This document shows positions 1 to 11,370 of a stretch of DNA of 64,000 bases, in pieces. The notes beneath the pieces are model-generated. The model was not told the origin of the DNA and made no database searches. It worked only from the letters and a program-made list of their open reading frames with translations. The position numbers were made by a program, and so were the translations under genes. This DNA comes from Arenicola marina (lineage: Eukaryota > Annelida > Polychaeta > Arenicolidae), in contig OZ025261.1 in NCBI GenBank assembly GCA_964019135.1, positions 32,658,029 to 32,722,028 on the forward strand, in the 5' to 3' direction. Within the stretch, counting starts at the first letter, position 1, and the number at the start of each line of letters is the position of its first letter.

Positions 1-656
1 CCCTGCAATTCGAATGTATACGTGCAAATGAGGACACTAGTTATGCGGAGACATGTTGCCATGGGTTGAACATAGCTATGACCAGATGCCCCCTTACTAT
101 AGCACGAGATTACCGATCTAAGTGGGTTGAGGAACATGGGCGGGGGGCGGGGGGGACGGCTGGTCATGTTACACCGGGTGGTGTTCGTGCATGTGTATAT
201 TATGTCTGTATACGTCTATATCCGAAACAGACATGTGTGCATATATAAGGTTCATATAGACAGTTAAGATAGGTGGCTATACAAGTATACAAAGCATGTC
301 TTTAAAGTTGAGGGTGGTGTGGGAGTGGTGTATTTAACCCTTTAGCTCGGCACCACCGGGCAGGGGTGGGAGCACGGGGGGGGGGCGGCTGAAGGGTGAT
401 GGGCGGGTGGGTGGGGTGGGGAAGAGGGTTAACAGTATTAAATTGTTTTGACATGTACCTGAATGATGACGCTGTAGAGGGTGGGTGGGGGTTAGGGGAG
501 GGGGGGGGGGGTCAGAGACACGATTCTCTCTCATTGGCTGGGTACATTTGTGTGAGCAGTGTCATGTCTGCTTGCGGGGTCGGCCCTCATGGCACACATT
601 GGCAAACATTTTTGAACTGTTCTGGGTGCCGTCTCGCTATTTCCACGGACTTCATT
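1..656. other. Intergenic, no gene seen
   Basis: No reading frame here looks coding; the short ORFs run through G-rich low-complexity sequence. A 12-nt G run lies at 500-511, and 340-520 is strongly G-rich on the plus strand. The 16-mer GGTCATGTTACACCGG occurs near 162 and again near 1454, suggesting a small dispersed repeat. Confidence 0.6.
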
Positions 657-681
657 TTTTCACGCGAGGGTCGCGTGAAAA
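657..681. repeat. Perfect 11-bp-arm hairpin
   Basis: Arms TTTTCACGCGA and TCGCGTGAAAA are perfect reverse complements around a 3-nt loop. It is one of several TTCACG/CGTGAA inverted motifs in the next 150 bases, and similar TTTTCC...CGTGAAG motifs recur near 27965-28060 and 28255-28290. This suggests a dispersed hairpin-rich repeat family rather than a gene part. Confidence 0.8.
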
Positions 682-712
682 CGTAGAGACAGAGAGCGTG
701 TGAAAGTCCCGG

Positions 713-740
713 TATTTTCACGAAACTCCTCGTGAAAATA
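713..740. repeat. Perfect 11-bp-arm hairpin
   Basis: Arms TATTTTCACGA and TCGTGAAAATA pair perfectly around the 6-nt loop AACTCC. It lies 32 bases after the hairpin at 657-681 and shares its TTTTCACG core. Less regular CGTGAA/TTCACG motifs continue to about 815. Confidence 0.8.
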
Positions 741-1205
741 GCCCGATTACAGCGCTACCGCTTGTGAAAGTCCTGAGTTCTTAACGTGAAAAACCCGAGT
801 TTCTCACGTGACAGAAGCTTCATCTGTTATCGCCCACAATGCCTCAAAAGTCCATATTATCGCCTGTGAATAAAGAAATCGGAAGTGACATATTCGTTAC
901 ACGCCAGTGACACCGAGAGTACAAATTTGGCTCGGAGAACAAAGAATCTGAAAGAGATCATTGCGGCTTGGCATGGGTGTACATGATATCCACGTGGGTT
1001 TTGGGGCATGGGGATGGGGCGGGGGAGGGACAGATTGTCATAGACTGAATATGGCGATGATCCTGTCGCTCACGCATAGGGATAGCTGTCTCTCATGCTA
1101 AGCAATGGGGGAAATTTGGTCATGGCTATCTTCATCCTCTCCCCACCCCCGACCCCACCCCCCAAGTCCCTTAACCCACATGGATCGGTAGAGCCCACCC
1201 CATGG

Positions 1206-1456
1206 CTGTGCTTTATTTTTTCACGCTCGCTCCCCGTGGAGAAGGCGAGTCCTGCTCCCTCTCAGGACACAGTGAAATGGTCTCGCATATTTTACGACTT
1301 GCTTGCCGTGAAAAGCCCGAGACACCCTATACCCACTGACTGTGCTCTATTTCTCCACGCTCGCCCCCCGTTGTAAAGGCGAGTCCGTTCTCTCTCTGTA
1401 CCACATAGTGCAGTGGTCTCGCATATTTCACGGCTTGCCTGCCGTGAAATGCCCGG
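1206..1456. repeat. 134-bp unit, two diverged tandem copies
   Basis: A segment opening with CTGTGCT(T/C)TATTT and containing CACGCTCGC, AAGGCGAGTCC and TGGTCTCGCATATTT occurs twice with an offset of 134 bp (1206 and 1340). The copies differ at many positions, so the duplication is old. Both end in an inverted TTCACGGCTTGC/GCCGTGAAA pair resembling the hairpins at 657-740. Confidence 0.75.
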
Positions 1457-1594
1457 TCATGTTACACCGGCTCTAGATTGGGACAGAAGCAACAGTTGGC
1501 GATGGAAATAGGGTGTGTGTGGTGTGTATGTGTGTGGGGGGGGGGGGGAAGGGGCTGGCAGAAGAGAGCGGGCAACGTGGGTTAAAACAGGTTG

Positions 1595-1939
1595 GATGAC
1601 ACATGTAGATGACACATGTAGATAACACATGTAGATGACACATGTAGATGACACATGTAGATGACACATGTAGATGACACATGTAGATGACACATGTAGA
1701 TGACACATGTAGATCACACATGTAGATGACACATGTAGATGACACATGTAGATCACACATGTAGATCACACATGTAGATCACACATGTAGATCACACATG
1801 TAGATCACACATGTAGATCACACATGTAGATGACACATGTAGATCACACATGTAGATGACACATGTAGATGACACATGTAGATGAAACATGTAGATGACA
1901 CATGTAGATGACACATGCGGATCACGCATGTAGATCACA
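1595..1939. repeat. Minisatellite, 13-bp unit
   Basis: About 26 copies of GATSACACATGTA. Two alternating unit types, GATGACACATGTA and GATCACACATGTA, occur in blocks, which indicates spread of variants within the array. Each unit carries the palindrome ACATGT (also a CACATG E-box-like core). Open minus frames through it are periodicity artefacts. Confidence 0.95.
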
Positions 1940-1989
1940 CAGATGTGTTGTGTTGTGCTGTGGCCCTGACAGAAAGTCTCAAAGAGACC

Positions 1990-2004
1990 CCACTAGGTGG
2001 CAGC
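1990..2004 (+). promoter_or_regulatory. CTCF consensus motif
   Basis: CCACTAGGTGGCAGC matches every position of the bilaterian CTCF core consensus CCASYAGRKGGCRSY. It stands 50 bases after the 13-bp minisatellite, in non-repetitive sequence. Binding is inferred from the motif only. Confidence 0.6.
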
Positions 2005-2035
2005 ACTTGACTCATCGAGAACCCTGAATGGAGTC

Positions 2036-2494
2036 CCCTAGGTTGAGTTCGGATATGCGACCGGAGTAATCGGCGCAGATATTTGGAGCATGCGCACTCA
2101 TACTTTCCGCTCATGTGCGGATCAAGATAAACCGAACGCAAAATCCGCGATCCGCGTGAATGTTGCACTTGCTGAACTGCACTAATCATGAAAATCGTTA
2201 AACAGTGCCATGAAATAAATCGACTGATACGTGTTGTGTTCATTATTTTATTCTAGTTGTTATAATATTATTTACAGATTTTGTGCAGGTCGAAATACCA
2301 CTTTATATATATATTACGTATTGTTGGGCCTGGGCACCATGTTGGAAATCCTCATGATCCTCCTCTGGGTGGGGAGTAAGGTCCGGGAGTAAAATATACC
2401 ACGTGACCGCGCTATCGGACCACAATCTCCGCGTTCGGTTATGCACTTCGCGGAGTCTGACTACTCCGCTCGCATACTCGAACTCACCCCTAGA
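2036..2494. mobile_element. Imperfect inverted-repeat element, MITE-like
   Basis: The left segment (2036-2075, containing GAGTTCGGATATGCGACCGG) and the reverse complement of 2453-2494 (GAGTTCGAGTATGCGAGCGG) align, followed by a second shared motif with CCGAACGC. This brackets about 460 bp with no transposase. No clear target-site duplication is visible. It could be an old MITE or two inverted copies of a short repeat. Confidence 0.45.
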
Positions 2495-3626
2495 GTTGGG
2501 CTGGTTGGTTCCACGCTCAAATATCATAAATGCCTATACGGCAAACTTCCACCGATTTGTGCGCGCTCTTCCGAACTACTCATTTTTTGATTGTTTGATT
2601 GACGTTATAAGACCTATTCGCTCATAGAAAATAGTTCTCACAAGCGGCACCACATTATTCTGGTCAGGAGAACATTCGAAGAAATTAAGATAAGATTTTA
2701 TTATTGAAACGTTTAAATCTGGTTAATAGTTTATCTAATATAGCCGGTCGCTTTGCTCGTGCATCGGTCTGTTGCTCGTCAAGCCCTAATTTCAGAATGT
2801 CTGGTGAGCAGTGGCTCCACCGTGTGAGTTAAGCATGAGTTATTCGAATGCGTTGGATCGGTTTGGGGCTGAGCCTGGGGTTCAGCAAGCCAGGTCAGCT
2901 GATTGGTGGATTTCACGAACACAGTTTAGCCGACTACGGGGGTTCATTGACTAAATTTATAATGTAAATGATGGACGATTTTTAGCCGACTAAGCCCCGT
3001 AGCCGCGAAATGTACGCGAAATAGGCCACAGAAAGTGAGTTGGTGTGGTTCAGTGAGGACGCGGGGTCAAGGTATTTCGCCTAAACACGTATCTCAAAAG
3101 GGTCAATGGTTTCCGCAGAAACATAGCAAGGTCGGTTTCCTGGGACCACTGTTGCTGCAACCTCGCTCTCAATCAGCCACCTGTTAGGCCACAGTTCAAA
3201 ATCACAAATCAAGGTCACATGAGGCCTTGTCTTGCCTTGACCTGCATATTTATTTATTTTTAATTGCCTATGCACAGCATCAATGTCATATTCATTATAA
3301 GATATTACATCGAAATAATAGTGAAACACCTATACACAATACAATTTACATAGCTTATGCAGTATATTCTTATTACCATTTGATAGTTTCGAGAGAACAA
3401 TTTGATATTCCGCTTGTACTGTGATTTTGAGCTATTGCTAAAATAAGTTAAAATTCAGTCTCTGATTTTGTATAGCTTTTGCTTTATAAATATACCATTT
3501 GCCACAAAAGATAATAAAGTTCAATTCAAGTATATCTTCCGTATGTTGAAAAAACCAATGAGGCTCCTCTGTAATTGCACTGATAACATCACGATTGTTG
3601 CACAGTTAACTGGTATGTTGAATACA
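2495..3626. other. Intergenic, no gene seen
   Basis: AT-rich single-copy-looking sequence. Two TTTAGCCGACTA motifs occur near 2925 and 2980, the second followed by AGCCCCGTAGCCGCG. No ORF here has coding character. Confidence 0.5.
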
Positions 3627-6600
3627 CAGTACACAGAGTCCCAGGGCCTAGGGTGAGGGTGTGCATAGGGTAGAGACACAGTAGAGTCCCAGGGCCTAGG
3701 GTGAGGGTGTGCATAGGGTAGAGACACAGTAGACTCCCGGGGCCTAGGGTCAGGGTGTGCATAGGGTAGAGACACAGTAGAGTCCGGGGGCCTAGGGTGA
3801 GGGTGTGCATAGGGTAGAGACACAGTAGAGTCCCAGGGCCTAGGGTGAGGGTGTGCATAGGGCAGAGACACATTAGACTCCCGGGGCCTAGGGTGAGGGT
3901 GTGCATAGGGTAGAGACACAGTAGACTCCCGGGGCCTAGGGTCAGGGTGTGCATAGGGTAGAGACACAGTAGAGTCCCGGGGCCTAGGGTGAGGGTGTGC
4001 ATAGGGTAGAGACACAGTAGAGTCCCGGGGCCTAGGGTGGGGGTGTGCATAGGGTAGAGACACAGTAGACTCCCGGGGCCTAGGGTGAGGGTGTGCATTG
4101 GGTAGAGACACAGTAGACTCCCGGGGCCTAGGGTGAGGGTGTCCATAGGGTAGAGACACAGTAGAATCCCGGGGCCTAGGGTGAGGGTGTGCATAGGGTA
4201 GAGACACAGTAGTCTCCGGGCCTAGAGTGAGGGTGTGCATAGGGTAGAGACACAGTTGAGTCCCGGGGCCTAGGGTGAGGGTGTGCATAGGGTAGAGACA
4301 CAGTAGAGTCCCAGGGCCTAGGGTGAGGGTGTGCATAGGGTAGAGACACAGTAGAGTCCCGGAGCTTGGGTGAGGGTGTGCATAGGGTAGAGAGACAGTA
4401 GAGTTCCAGGGCCTAGGGTGAGGGTGTGCATAGGGTAGAGACACAGTAGAGTCCCGGGGCCTAGGGTGAGGGTGTGCATAGGGTAGAGACACAGTAGAGT
4501 CCCAGGGTCTAGGGTGAGGGTGTGCATAGGGTAGAGACACAGTAGAATCCCAGGGCCTAGGGTGAGGGTGTGCATAGGGTAGAGACACAGTAGAGTCCCG
4601 GGGCTTGGGTGAGGGTGTGCATAGGGTAGAGAGACAGTAGAGTTCCAGGGCCTAGGGTGAGCGTGGGCATAGGGTAGAGACACAGTAGAGTCCCAGGGCC
4701 TAGGGTGAGGGTGTGCATAGGTTAGAGACACAGTAGAGTCCCGGGGCCTAGGGTGAGGGTGTGCATAGGGTAGAGACACAGCAGAATCCCGGGGCCTAGG
4801 GTCAGGGTGTGCATAGGGTAGAGACACAGTAGACTCCCGGGGCCTAGGGTGAGGGTGTGCATAGGGTAGAGACACAGTAGACTCCCGGGGCCTAGGGTCA
4901 GGGTGTGCATAGGGTAGAGACACAGTAGACTCCCGGGGCCTAGGGTGAGGGTGTGCATAGGGTAGAGACACAGTAGACTCCCGGGGCCTAGGGTGAGGGT
5001 GTGCATAGGGTAGAGACACAGTAGACTCCCGGGGCCTTGGGTGAGGGTGTGCATAGGGTAGAGACACAGTAGAATCTCAGGGCCTAGAGTGAGGGTGTGC
5101 ATAGGGTAGAGACACAGTAGAGTCCCGGGGCCTAGGGTGAGGGTGTGCATAGGGTAGAGACACAGTAGTCCCCGGGCCTAGAGTGAGGGTGTGCATAGGG
5201 TAGAGACACAGTAGAGTCCCGGGGCCTAGGGTGAGGGTGTGCATAGGGTAGAGACACAGTGGAGTCCCAGGGCCTAGGGTGAGGGTGTGCATGCGGTAGA
5301 AACACAGTAGAGTCCCGGAGCTTGGGTGAGGGTGTGCATAGGGTAGAGAGACAGTAGAGTTCCAGGGCCAAGGTGAGGGTGTGCATAGGGTAGAGACACA
5401 GTAGAGTCCCGGGGCCTAGGGTGAGGGTGTGCATAGGGTAGAGACACAGTAGAGTCCCAGGGTCTAGGGTGAGGGTGTGCATAGGGTAGAGACACAGTAG
5501 ACTCCCGGGGCCTAGGGTGAGGGTGTGCATAGGGTAGCGACACAGTAGAATCCCGGGGCCTAGGGTGAGGGTGTGCATAGGGTAGAGACACAGTAGAGTC
5601 CCAGGGCCTAGGGTGAGGGTGTGCATAGGGTAGAGAAACAGTAGAGTCCCAGGGCCTAGGGTGAGGGTGTGCATAGGGTAGAGACACAGTAGACTCCCGG
5701 GGCCTAGGGTGAGGGTGTGCATAGGGTAGAGACACAGTAGACTCCCGGGGCCTAGGGTGAGGGTGTGCATAGGGTAGAGACACAGTAGACTCCCGGGGCC
5801 TAGAGTGAGGGTGTGCAAAAGGTAGAGACACAGTAGACTCCCGGGGCCTAGGGTGAGGGTGTGCATAAGGTAGAGACACAGTAGAGTCCCGGGGCCTAGG
5901 GTGAGGGTGTGCATAGAGTAGAGACACAGTAGAGTCCCTGGGCCTAGGGTGAGGGTGTGCATAGAGTAGAGACACAGTAGAGTCCCAGGGCCTAGGGTGA
6001 GGGTGTGCATAGGGTAGATACACAGTAGAGTCCCGGGGCCTAGGGTGAGGGTGTGCATAGAGTAGAGACACAGTAGAGTCCCAGGGCCTAGGGTGAGGGT
6101 GTGCATAGGGTAGATACACAGTAGAGTCCCGGGGCCTAGGGTGGGGGTGTGCATAGAGTAGAGACACAGTAGAGTCCCAGGGCCTAGGGTGAGGGTGTGC
6201 ATAGGGTAGATACACAGTAGAGTCCCGGGGCCTAGGGTGGGGGTGTGCATAGGGTAGAGACACAGTAGACTCCCGGGGCCTAGGGTGAGGGTGTGCATAG
6301 GGTAGAGACACAGTAGAGTCCCAGGGCCTAGGGTGGGGGTGTGCATAGGGTAGAGACACAGTAGACTCCCGGGGCCTAGGGTGAGGGTGTGCATAGGGTA
6401 GAGACACAGTAGAGTCCCAGGGCCTAGGGTGGGGGTGTGCATAGGGTAGAGACACAGTAGACTCCCGGGACCTAGGGTGAGGGTGTGCATAGAGTAGAGA
6501 CACAGTAGACTCCCGGGGCCTAGGGTGAGGGTGTGCCTAAGGTAGAGACACAGTAGACTCCCGGGGCCTAGGGTGAGGGTGTGCCTAAGGTAGAGACACA

Positions 6601-6796
6601 GTAGACTCCCGGGGCCTAGGGTGAGGGTGTGCATAGGGTAGAGACACAGTAGTCCCCGGGCGTAGAGTGAGGGTGTGCATAGGGTAGTGACACAGTAGAG
6701 TCCCGGGGCCTGTGGTGAGGGTTTGCATAGGGTAGAGACACAGTAGAGTCCCGGGGCCTAGGGTGAGGGTGTGCATAGGGTAGAGACACAGTAGAC

Positions 6797-7959
6797 TCAG
6801 GGCCTAGGGTGAGGGTGTGCATAGGGTAGAGACACAGTAGTCTCAGGGCCTAGGGTGAGGGTGTGCATAGGGTAGAGACACAGTAGACTCCCGGGGCCTA
6901 GGGTGAGGGTGTGCATAGGGTAGAGACACAGTAGACTCCCGGGGCCTAGGGTGAGGGTGTGCATAGGGTAGACACACAGTAGAATCCCAGGGTCTAGGGT
7001 GAGGGAGTGCATAGGGTAGAGACACAGTAGAGTCCCAGGGCCTAGGGTGAGGGTGTGCATAGGGTAGTGACACAGTAGAGTCCCGGGGCCTGTGGTGAGG
7101 GTTTGCATAGGGTAGAGACACAGTAGAGTCCCGGGGCCTAGGGTGAGGGTGTGCATAGGGTAGAGACACAGTAGACTCAGGGCCTAGGGTGAGGGTGTGC
7201 ATAGGGTAGAGACACAGTAGTCTCAGGGCCTAGGGTGAGGGTGTGCATAGGGTAGAGACACAGTAGAGTCCCGGGGCCTGTGGTGAGGGTTTGCATAGGG
7301 TAGAGACACAGTAGAGTCCCAGGGCCTAGGGTGAGGGTGTGCATAGGGTAGAGACACAGTAGTCTCAGGGCCTAGGGTGAGGGTGTGCACAGGGTAGAAA
7401 CACAGTAGACTCCCGGGCCTAGGGTGAGGGTGTGCATAGGGTAGAGACACAGTAGAGTCCCGGGGCCTAGGGTGAGGGTGTGCATAGGGTAGAGACACAG
7501 TAGAGTCCCGGGGCCTAGGGTGAGGGTGTGCATAGGGTAGAGACACAGTAGACTCAGGGCCTAGGGTGAGGGTGTGCATAGGGTAGAGACACAGTAGTCT
7601 CAGGGCCTAGGGTGAGGGTGTGCATAGGGTAGAGACACAGTAGACTCCCGGGGCCTAGGGTGAGGGTGTGCATAGGGTAGAGACACAGTAGACTCCCGGG
7701 GCCTAGGGTGAGGGTGTGCATAGGGTAGACACACAGTAGAATCCCAGGGTCTAGGGTGAGGGAGTGCATAGGGTAGAGACACAGTAGAGTCCCAGGGCCT
7801 AGGGTGAGGGTGTGCATAGGGTAGTGACACAGTAGAGTCCCGGGGCCTGTGGTGAGGGTTTGCATAGGGTAGAGACACAGTAGAGTCCCGGGGCCTAGGG
7901 TGAGGGTGTGCATAGGGTAGAGACACAGTAGACTCAGGGCCTAGGGTGAGGGTGTGCAT
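6797..7959. repeat. 757-bp higher-order repeat in the 46/48-bp array
   Basis: The block 6797-7202 recurs at 7554-7959 with the same order of variant units, including a GGCCTGTGGTGAGGGTTTGC variant and a GTAGACACAC variant. The 757-bp offset shows segmental duplication within the array rather than single-unit slippage. Confidence 0.85.
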
Positions 7960-8542
7960 AGGGTAGAGACACAGTAGTCTCAGGGCCTAGGGTGAGGGTG
8001 TGCATAGGGTAGAGACACAGTAGAGTCCCGGGGCCTGTGGTGAGGGTTTGCATAGGGTAGAGACACAGTAGAGTCCCAGGGCCTAGGGTGAGGGTGTGCA
8101 TAGGGTAGAGACACAGTAGTCTCAGGGCCTAGGGTGAGGGTGTGCACAGGGTAGAAACACAGTAGACTCCCGGGCCTAGGGTGAGGGTGTGCATAGGGTA
8201 GAGACACAGTAGAGTCCCGGGGCCTAGGGTGAGGGTGTGCATAGGGTAGAGACACAGTAGAATCCCGGGGCCTAGGGTGAGGGTGTGCATAGGGTAGAGA
8301 CATAGTAGAGTCCCAGGACCTAGGGTGAGGGTGTGCATAGGGTAGAGACACAGTAGTCTCAGGGCCTAGGGTGAGGGTGTGCATAGGGTAGAGACACTGT
8401 AGTCTCAGGGCCTAGGGTGAGGGTTTGCATAGGGTAGAGACACAGTAGTCTCAGGGCCTAGGGTGAGGGTGTGCATAGGGTAGAGACACAGTAGTCTCAG
8501 GGCCTAGGGTGAGGGTGTGCATAGGGTAGAGACACAGTAGTC

Positions 8543-9894
8543 TCAGGGCCTAGGGTGAGGGTGTGCATAGGGTAGAGACACAGTAGTCTCAGGGCCTAGG
8601 GTGAGGGTGTGCATAGGGTAGAGACACAGTAGAGTCCCGGGGCCTAGGGTGAGGGTGTGCATAGGGTAGAGACACAGTAGTATCCCGGGGCCTAGGGTGA
8701 GGGTGTGCATTGGGTAGAGACACAGTAGAGTCCCGGGGCCTAGGGTGAGGGTGTGCATAGGGTAGAGACACAGTAGAATCCCGGGGCCTAGGGTGAGGGT
8801 GTGCATTGGGTAGAGACACAGTAGAGTCCCGGGGCCTGTGGTGAGGGTTTGCATAGGGTAGAGACACAGTAGAGTCCCAGGGCCTAGGGTGAGGGTGTGC
8901 ATAGGGTAGAGACACAGTAGTCTCAGGGCCTAGGGTGAGGGTGTGCACAGGGTAGAAACACAGTAGACTCCCGGGCCTAGGGTGAGGGTGTGCATAGGGT
9001 AGAGACACAGTAGAGTCCCGGGGCCTAGGGTGAGGGTGTGCATAGGGTAGAGACACAGTAGAATCCCGGGGCCTAGGGTGAGGGTGTGCATAGGGTAGAG
9101 ACATAGTAGAGTCCCAGGACCTAGGGTGAGGGTGTGCATAGGGTAGAGACACAGTAGTCTCAGGGCCTAGGGTGAGGGTGTGCATAGGGTAGAGACACAG
9201 TAGTCTCAGGGCCTAGGGTGAGGGTGTGCATAGGGTAGAGACACAGTAGTCTCAGGGCCTAGGGTGAGGGTGTGCATAGGGTAGAGACACAGTAGTCTCA
9301 GGGCCTAGGGTGAGGGTGTGCATAGGGTAGAGACACAGTAGAGTCCCGGGGCCTAGGGTGAGGGTGTGCATAGGGTAGAGACACAGTAGAATCCCGGGGC
9401 CTAGGGTGAGGGTGTGCATTGGGTAGAGACACAGTAGAGTCCCGGGGCCTAGGGTGAGGGTGTGCATAGGGTAGAGACACAGTAGAATCCCGGGGCCTAG
9501 GGTGAGGGTGTGCATTGGGTAGAGACACAGTAGAGTCCCGGGGCCTGTGGTGAGGGTTTGCATAGGGTAGAGACACAGTAGAGTCCCAGGGCCTAGGGTG
9601 AGGGTGTGCATAGGGTAGAGACACAGTAGTCTCAGGGCCTAGGGTGAGGGTGTGCACAGGGTAGAAACACAGTAGACTCCCGGGCCTAGGGTGAGGGTGT
9701 GCATAGGGTAGAGACACAGTAGAGTCCCGGGGCCTAGGGTGAGGGTGTGCATAGGGTAGAGACACAGTAGAATCCCGGGGCCTAGGGTGAGGGTGTGCAT
9801 AGGGTAGAGACATAGTAGAGTCCCAGGACCTAGGGTGAGGGTGTGCATAGGGTAGAGACACAGTAGTCTCAGGGCCTAGGGTGAGGGTGTGCAT
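8543..9894. repeat. 709-bp higher-order repeat, near-identical copies
   Basis: The block starting at 8543 recurs 709 bp later at 9252 with the same series of variant units. The one clear difference I see is t at 8681 against a at 9390. Such low divergence implies a recent tandem duplication. Confidence 0.85.
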
Positions 9895-10130
9895 AGGGTA
9901 GAGACAATGTAGTCTCAGGGCCTAGGGTGAGGGTTTGCATAGGGTAGTGACACAGTAGTCTCAGGGCCTAGGGTGAGGGTGTGCATAGGGTAGAGACACA
10001 GTAGTCTCAGGGCCTAGGGTGAGGGTGTGCATAGGGTAGAGACACAGTAGTCTCAGGGCCTAGGGTGAGGGTGTGCATAGGGTAGAGACACAGTAGTCTC
10101 AGGGCCTAGGGTGAGGGTGTGCATAGGGTA

Positions 10131-10690
10131 GAGACACTGTAGTCTCAGGGCCTAGGGTGAGGGTTTGCATAGGGTAGAGACACAGTAGTCTCAGGGCCTA
10201 GGGTGAGGGTGTGCATAGGGTAGAGACAGTAGTCTCAGGGCCTAGGGTGAGGGTGTGCATAGGGTAGAGACACAGTAGTCTCAGGGCCTAGGGTGAGGGT
10301 GTGCATAGGGTAGAGACACAGTAGTCTCAGGGCCTAGGGTGAGGGTGTGCATAGGGTAGAGACACAGTAGTCTCAGGGCCTAGGGTGAGGGTGTGCATAG
10401 GGTAGAGACACAGTAGTCTCAGGGCCTAGGGTGAGGGTGTGCATAGGGTAGAGACACTGTAGTCTCAGGGCCTAGGGTGAGGGTTTGCATAGGGTAGAGA
10501 CACAGTAGTCTCAGGGCCTAGGGTGAGGGTGTGCATAGGGTAGAGACAGTAGTCTCAGGGCCTAGGGTGAGGGTGTGCATAGGGTAGAGACACAGTAGTC
10601 TCAGGGCCTAGGGTGAGGGTGTGCATAGGGTAGAGACACAGTAGTCTCAGGGCCTAGGGTGAGGGTGTGCATAGGGTAGAGACACAGTAG
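10131..10690. repeat. 320-bp higher-order repeat
   Basis: Marker variants GAGACACTGT (ending at 10140 and again at 10460) and the shortened GTAGAGACAGTAG (near 10219 and 10541) repeat in the same order at about 320 bp. That equals six 46-bp units plus one 44-bp unit. Confidence 0.75.
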
Positions 10691-10717
10691 TCTCAGGCCC
10701 TAGGGTGAGGGTGTATA

Positions 10718-11370
10718 TTGGCTAGGAGCACACACAATTTCATCCTTTAAAAATGGATTTGACTGGCACGTCTTCATATTAATTAGCTAATTTTTGCGTC
10801 TACTGCGTATAAGCACACTCTTTTTGTTTTTAAGCAGATAATACCTTGGACGGACTGTGCAGTACATCGGGGATGAATTCTACAGCCCCCCCCCCCCCTA
10901 CAGCCCCCCTCCCCTCCTCCTCGCGGTCGTCAGAGTTTTGAACCTCCCCTCCCGCGGTCGCTAGTCTTAGGGAACTTTTACGCCCTCCAGTCGCAATCTT
11001 CCCTTCATTTGAGAGATTTGAAAGGCGTAAGAATGAGATAAAATCAATCATAGATAAGTCAAATCTGATAAGTCAGAATGTAAACCTAGGTGCGGACAAG
11101 AAAACATATGTGTTGATCAAACAACGGCAAGCGATCAAACCAGAAATAGGGGCTGGCCTTACGCTAATGATAACCCAGACGTTGTTGAACACAAGGTTAG
11201 CTCAGGTTGGTTATGAGCTAAAGGGCTGATAAGAGCGGGCATTGTGAGTGACGCGGAGGAGCGTGGGGATACGGGGGGTGGGGTGTGGGGGGGGGGGGGT
11301 ATTCGTGTTAGGCTACCTTTGTGTTATTAGATGCTGAACTGGGCCAAGACACTGTCCGGAGCATTAAAAC
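10718..11370. other. Intergenic with C runs and a stray repeat copy
   Basis: No gene. It holds poly-C at about 10887-10896 and poly-G at 11287-11299. A degenerate piece near 10925-10960 (GTCGTCAGAGTTTTGAACC) resembles the 32-bp unit of the array that starts at 11371, suggesting that array once extended further left. Confidence 0.5.

Larger units (their letters stand above)
3627..10717. repeat. Large minisatellite, 46/48-bp unit
   Basis: About 150 tandem copies over 7.1 kb. The 48-bp form contains GAGTCCCGGGGCCTAGGGTG then AGGGTGTGCATAGGGTAGAG and ACACAGTA. To the right a 46-bp form (GTCTCAGGGCCTAGGG...) takes over and becomes almost pure after about 9900. The plus strand of each 48-bp unit carries four G-runs fitting a G-quadruplex pattern with loops of 4, 3 and 8 nt. 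Because 48 is divisible by three, two minus frames stay open for up to 500 codons; this is not evidence for a protein, and the frames collapse where 46-bp units dominate. Confidence 0.97.

Noticed and set aside
3521..9894. Long minus-strand frames (up to 500 codons) with PYAHPHPRP or HTLTLGPGTLLCLYPM repeats
   Set aside because: Periodicity of the 48-bp unit. Frames swap or end where 46-bp units occur, and two alternative frames are open at once.
3627..10717. Telomere-like TAGGGT motifs in the 46/48-bp array
   Set aside because: They occur once or twice per long unit and never as a tandem TTAGGG run, so this is not telomeric repeat.
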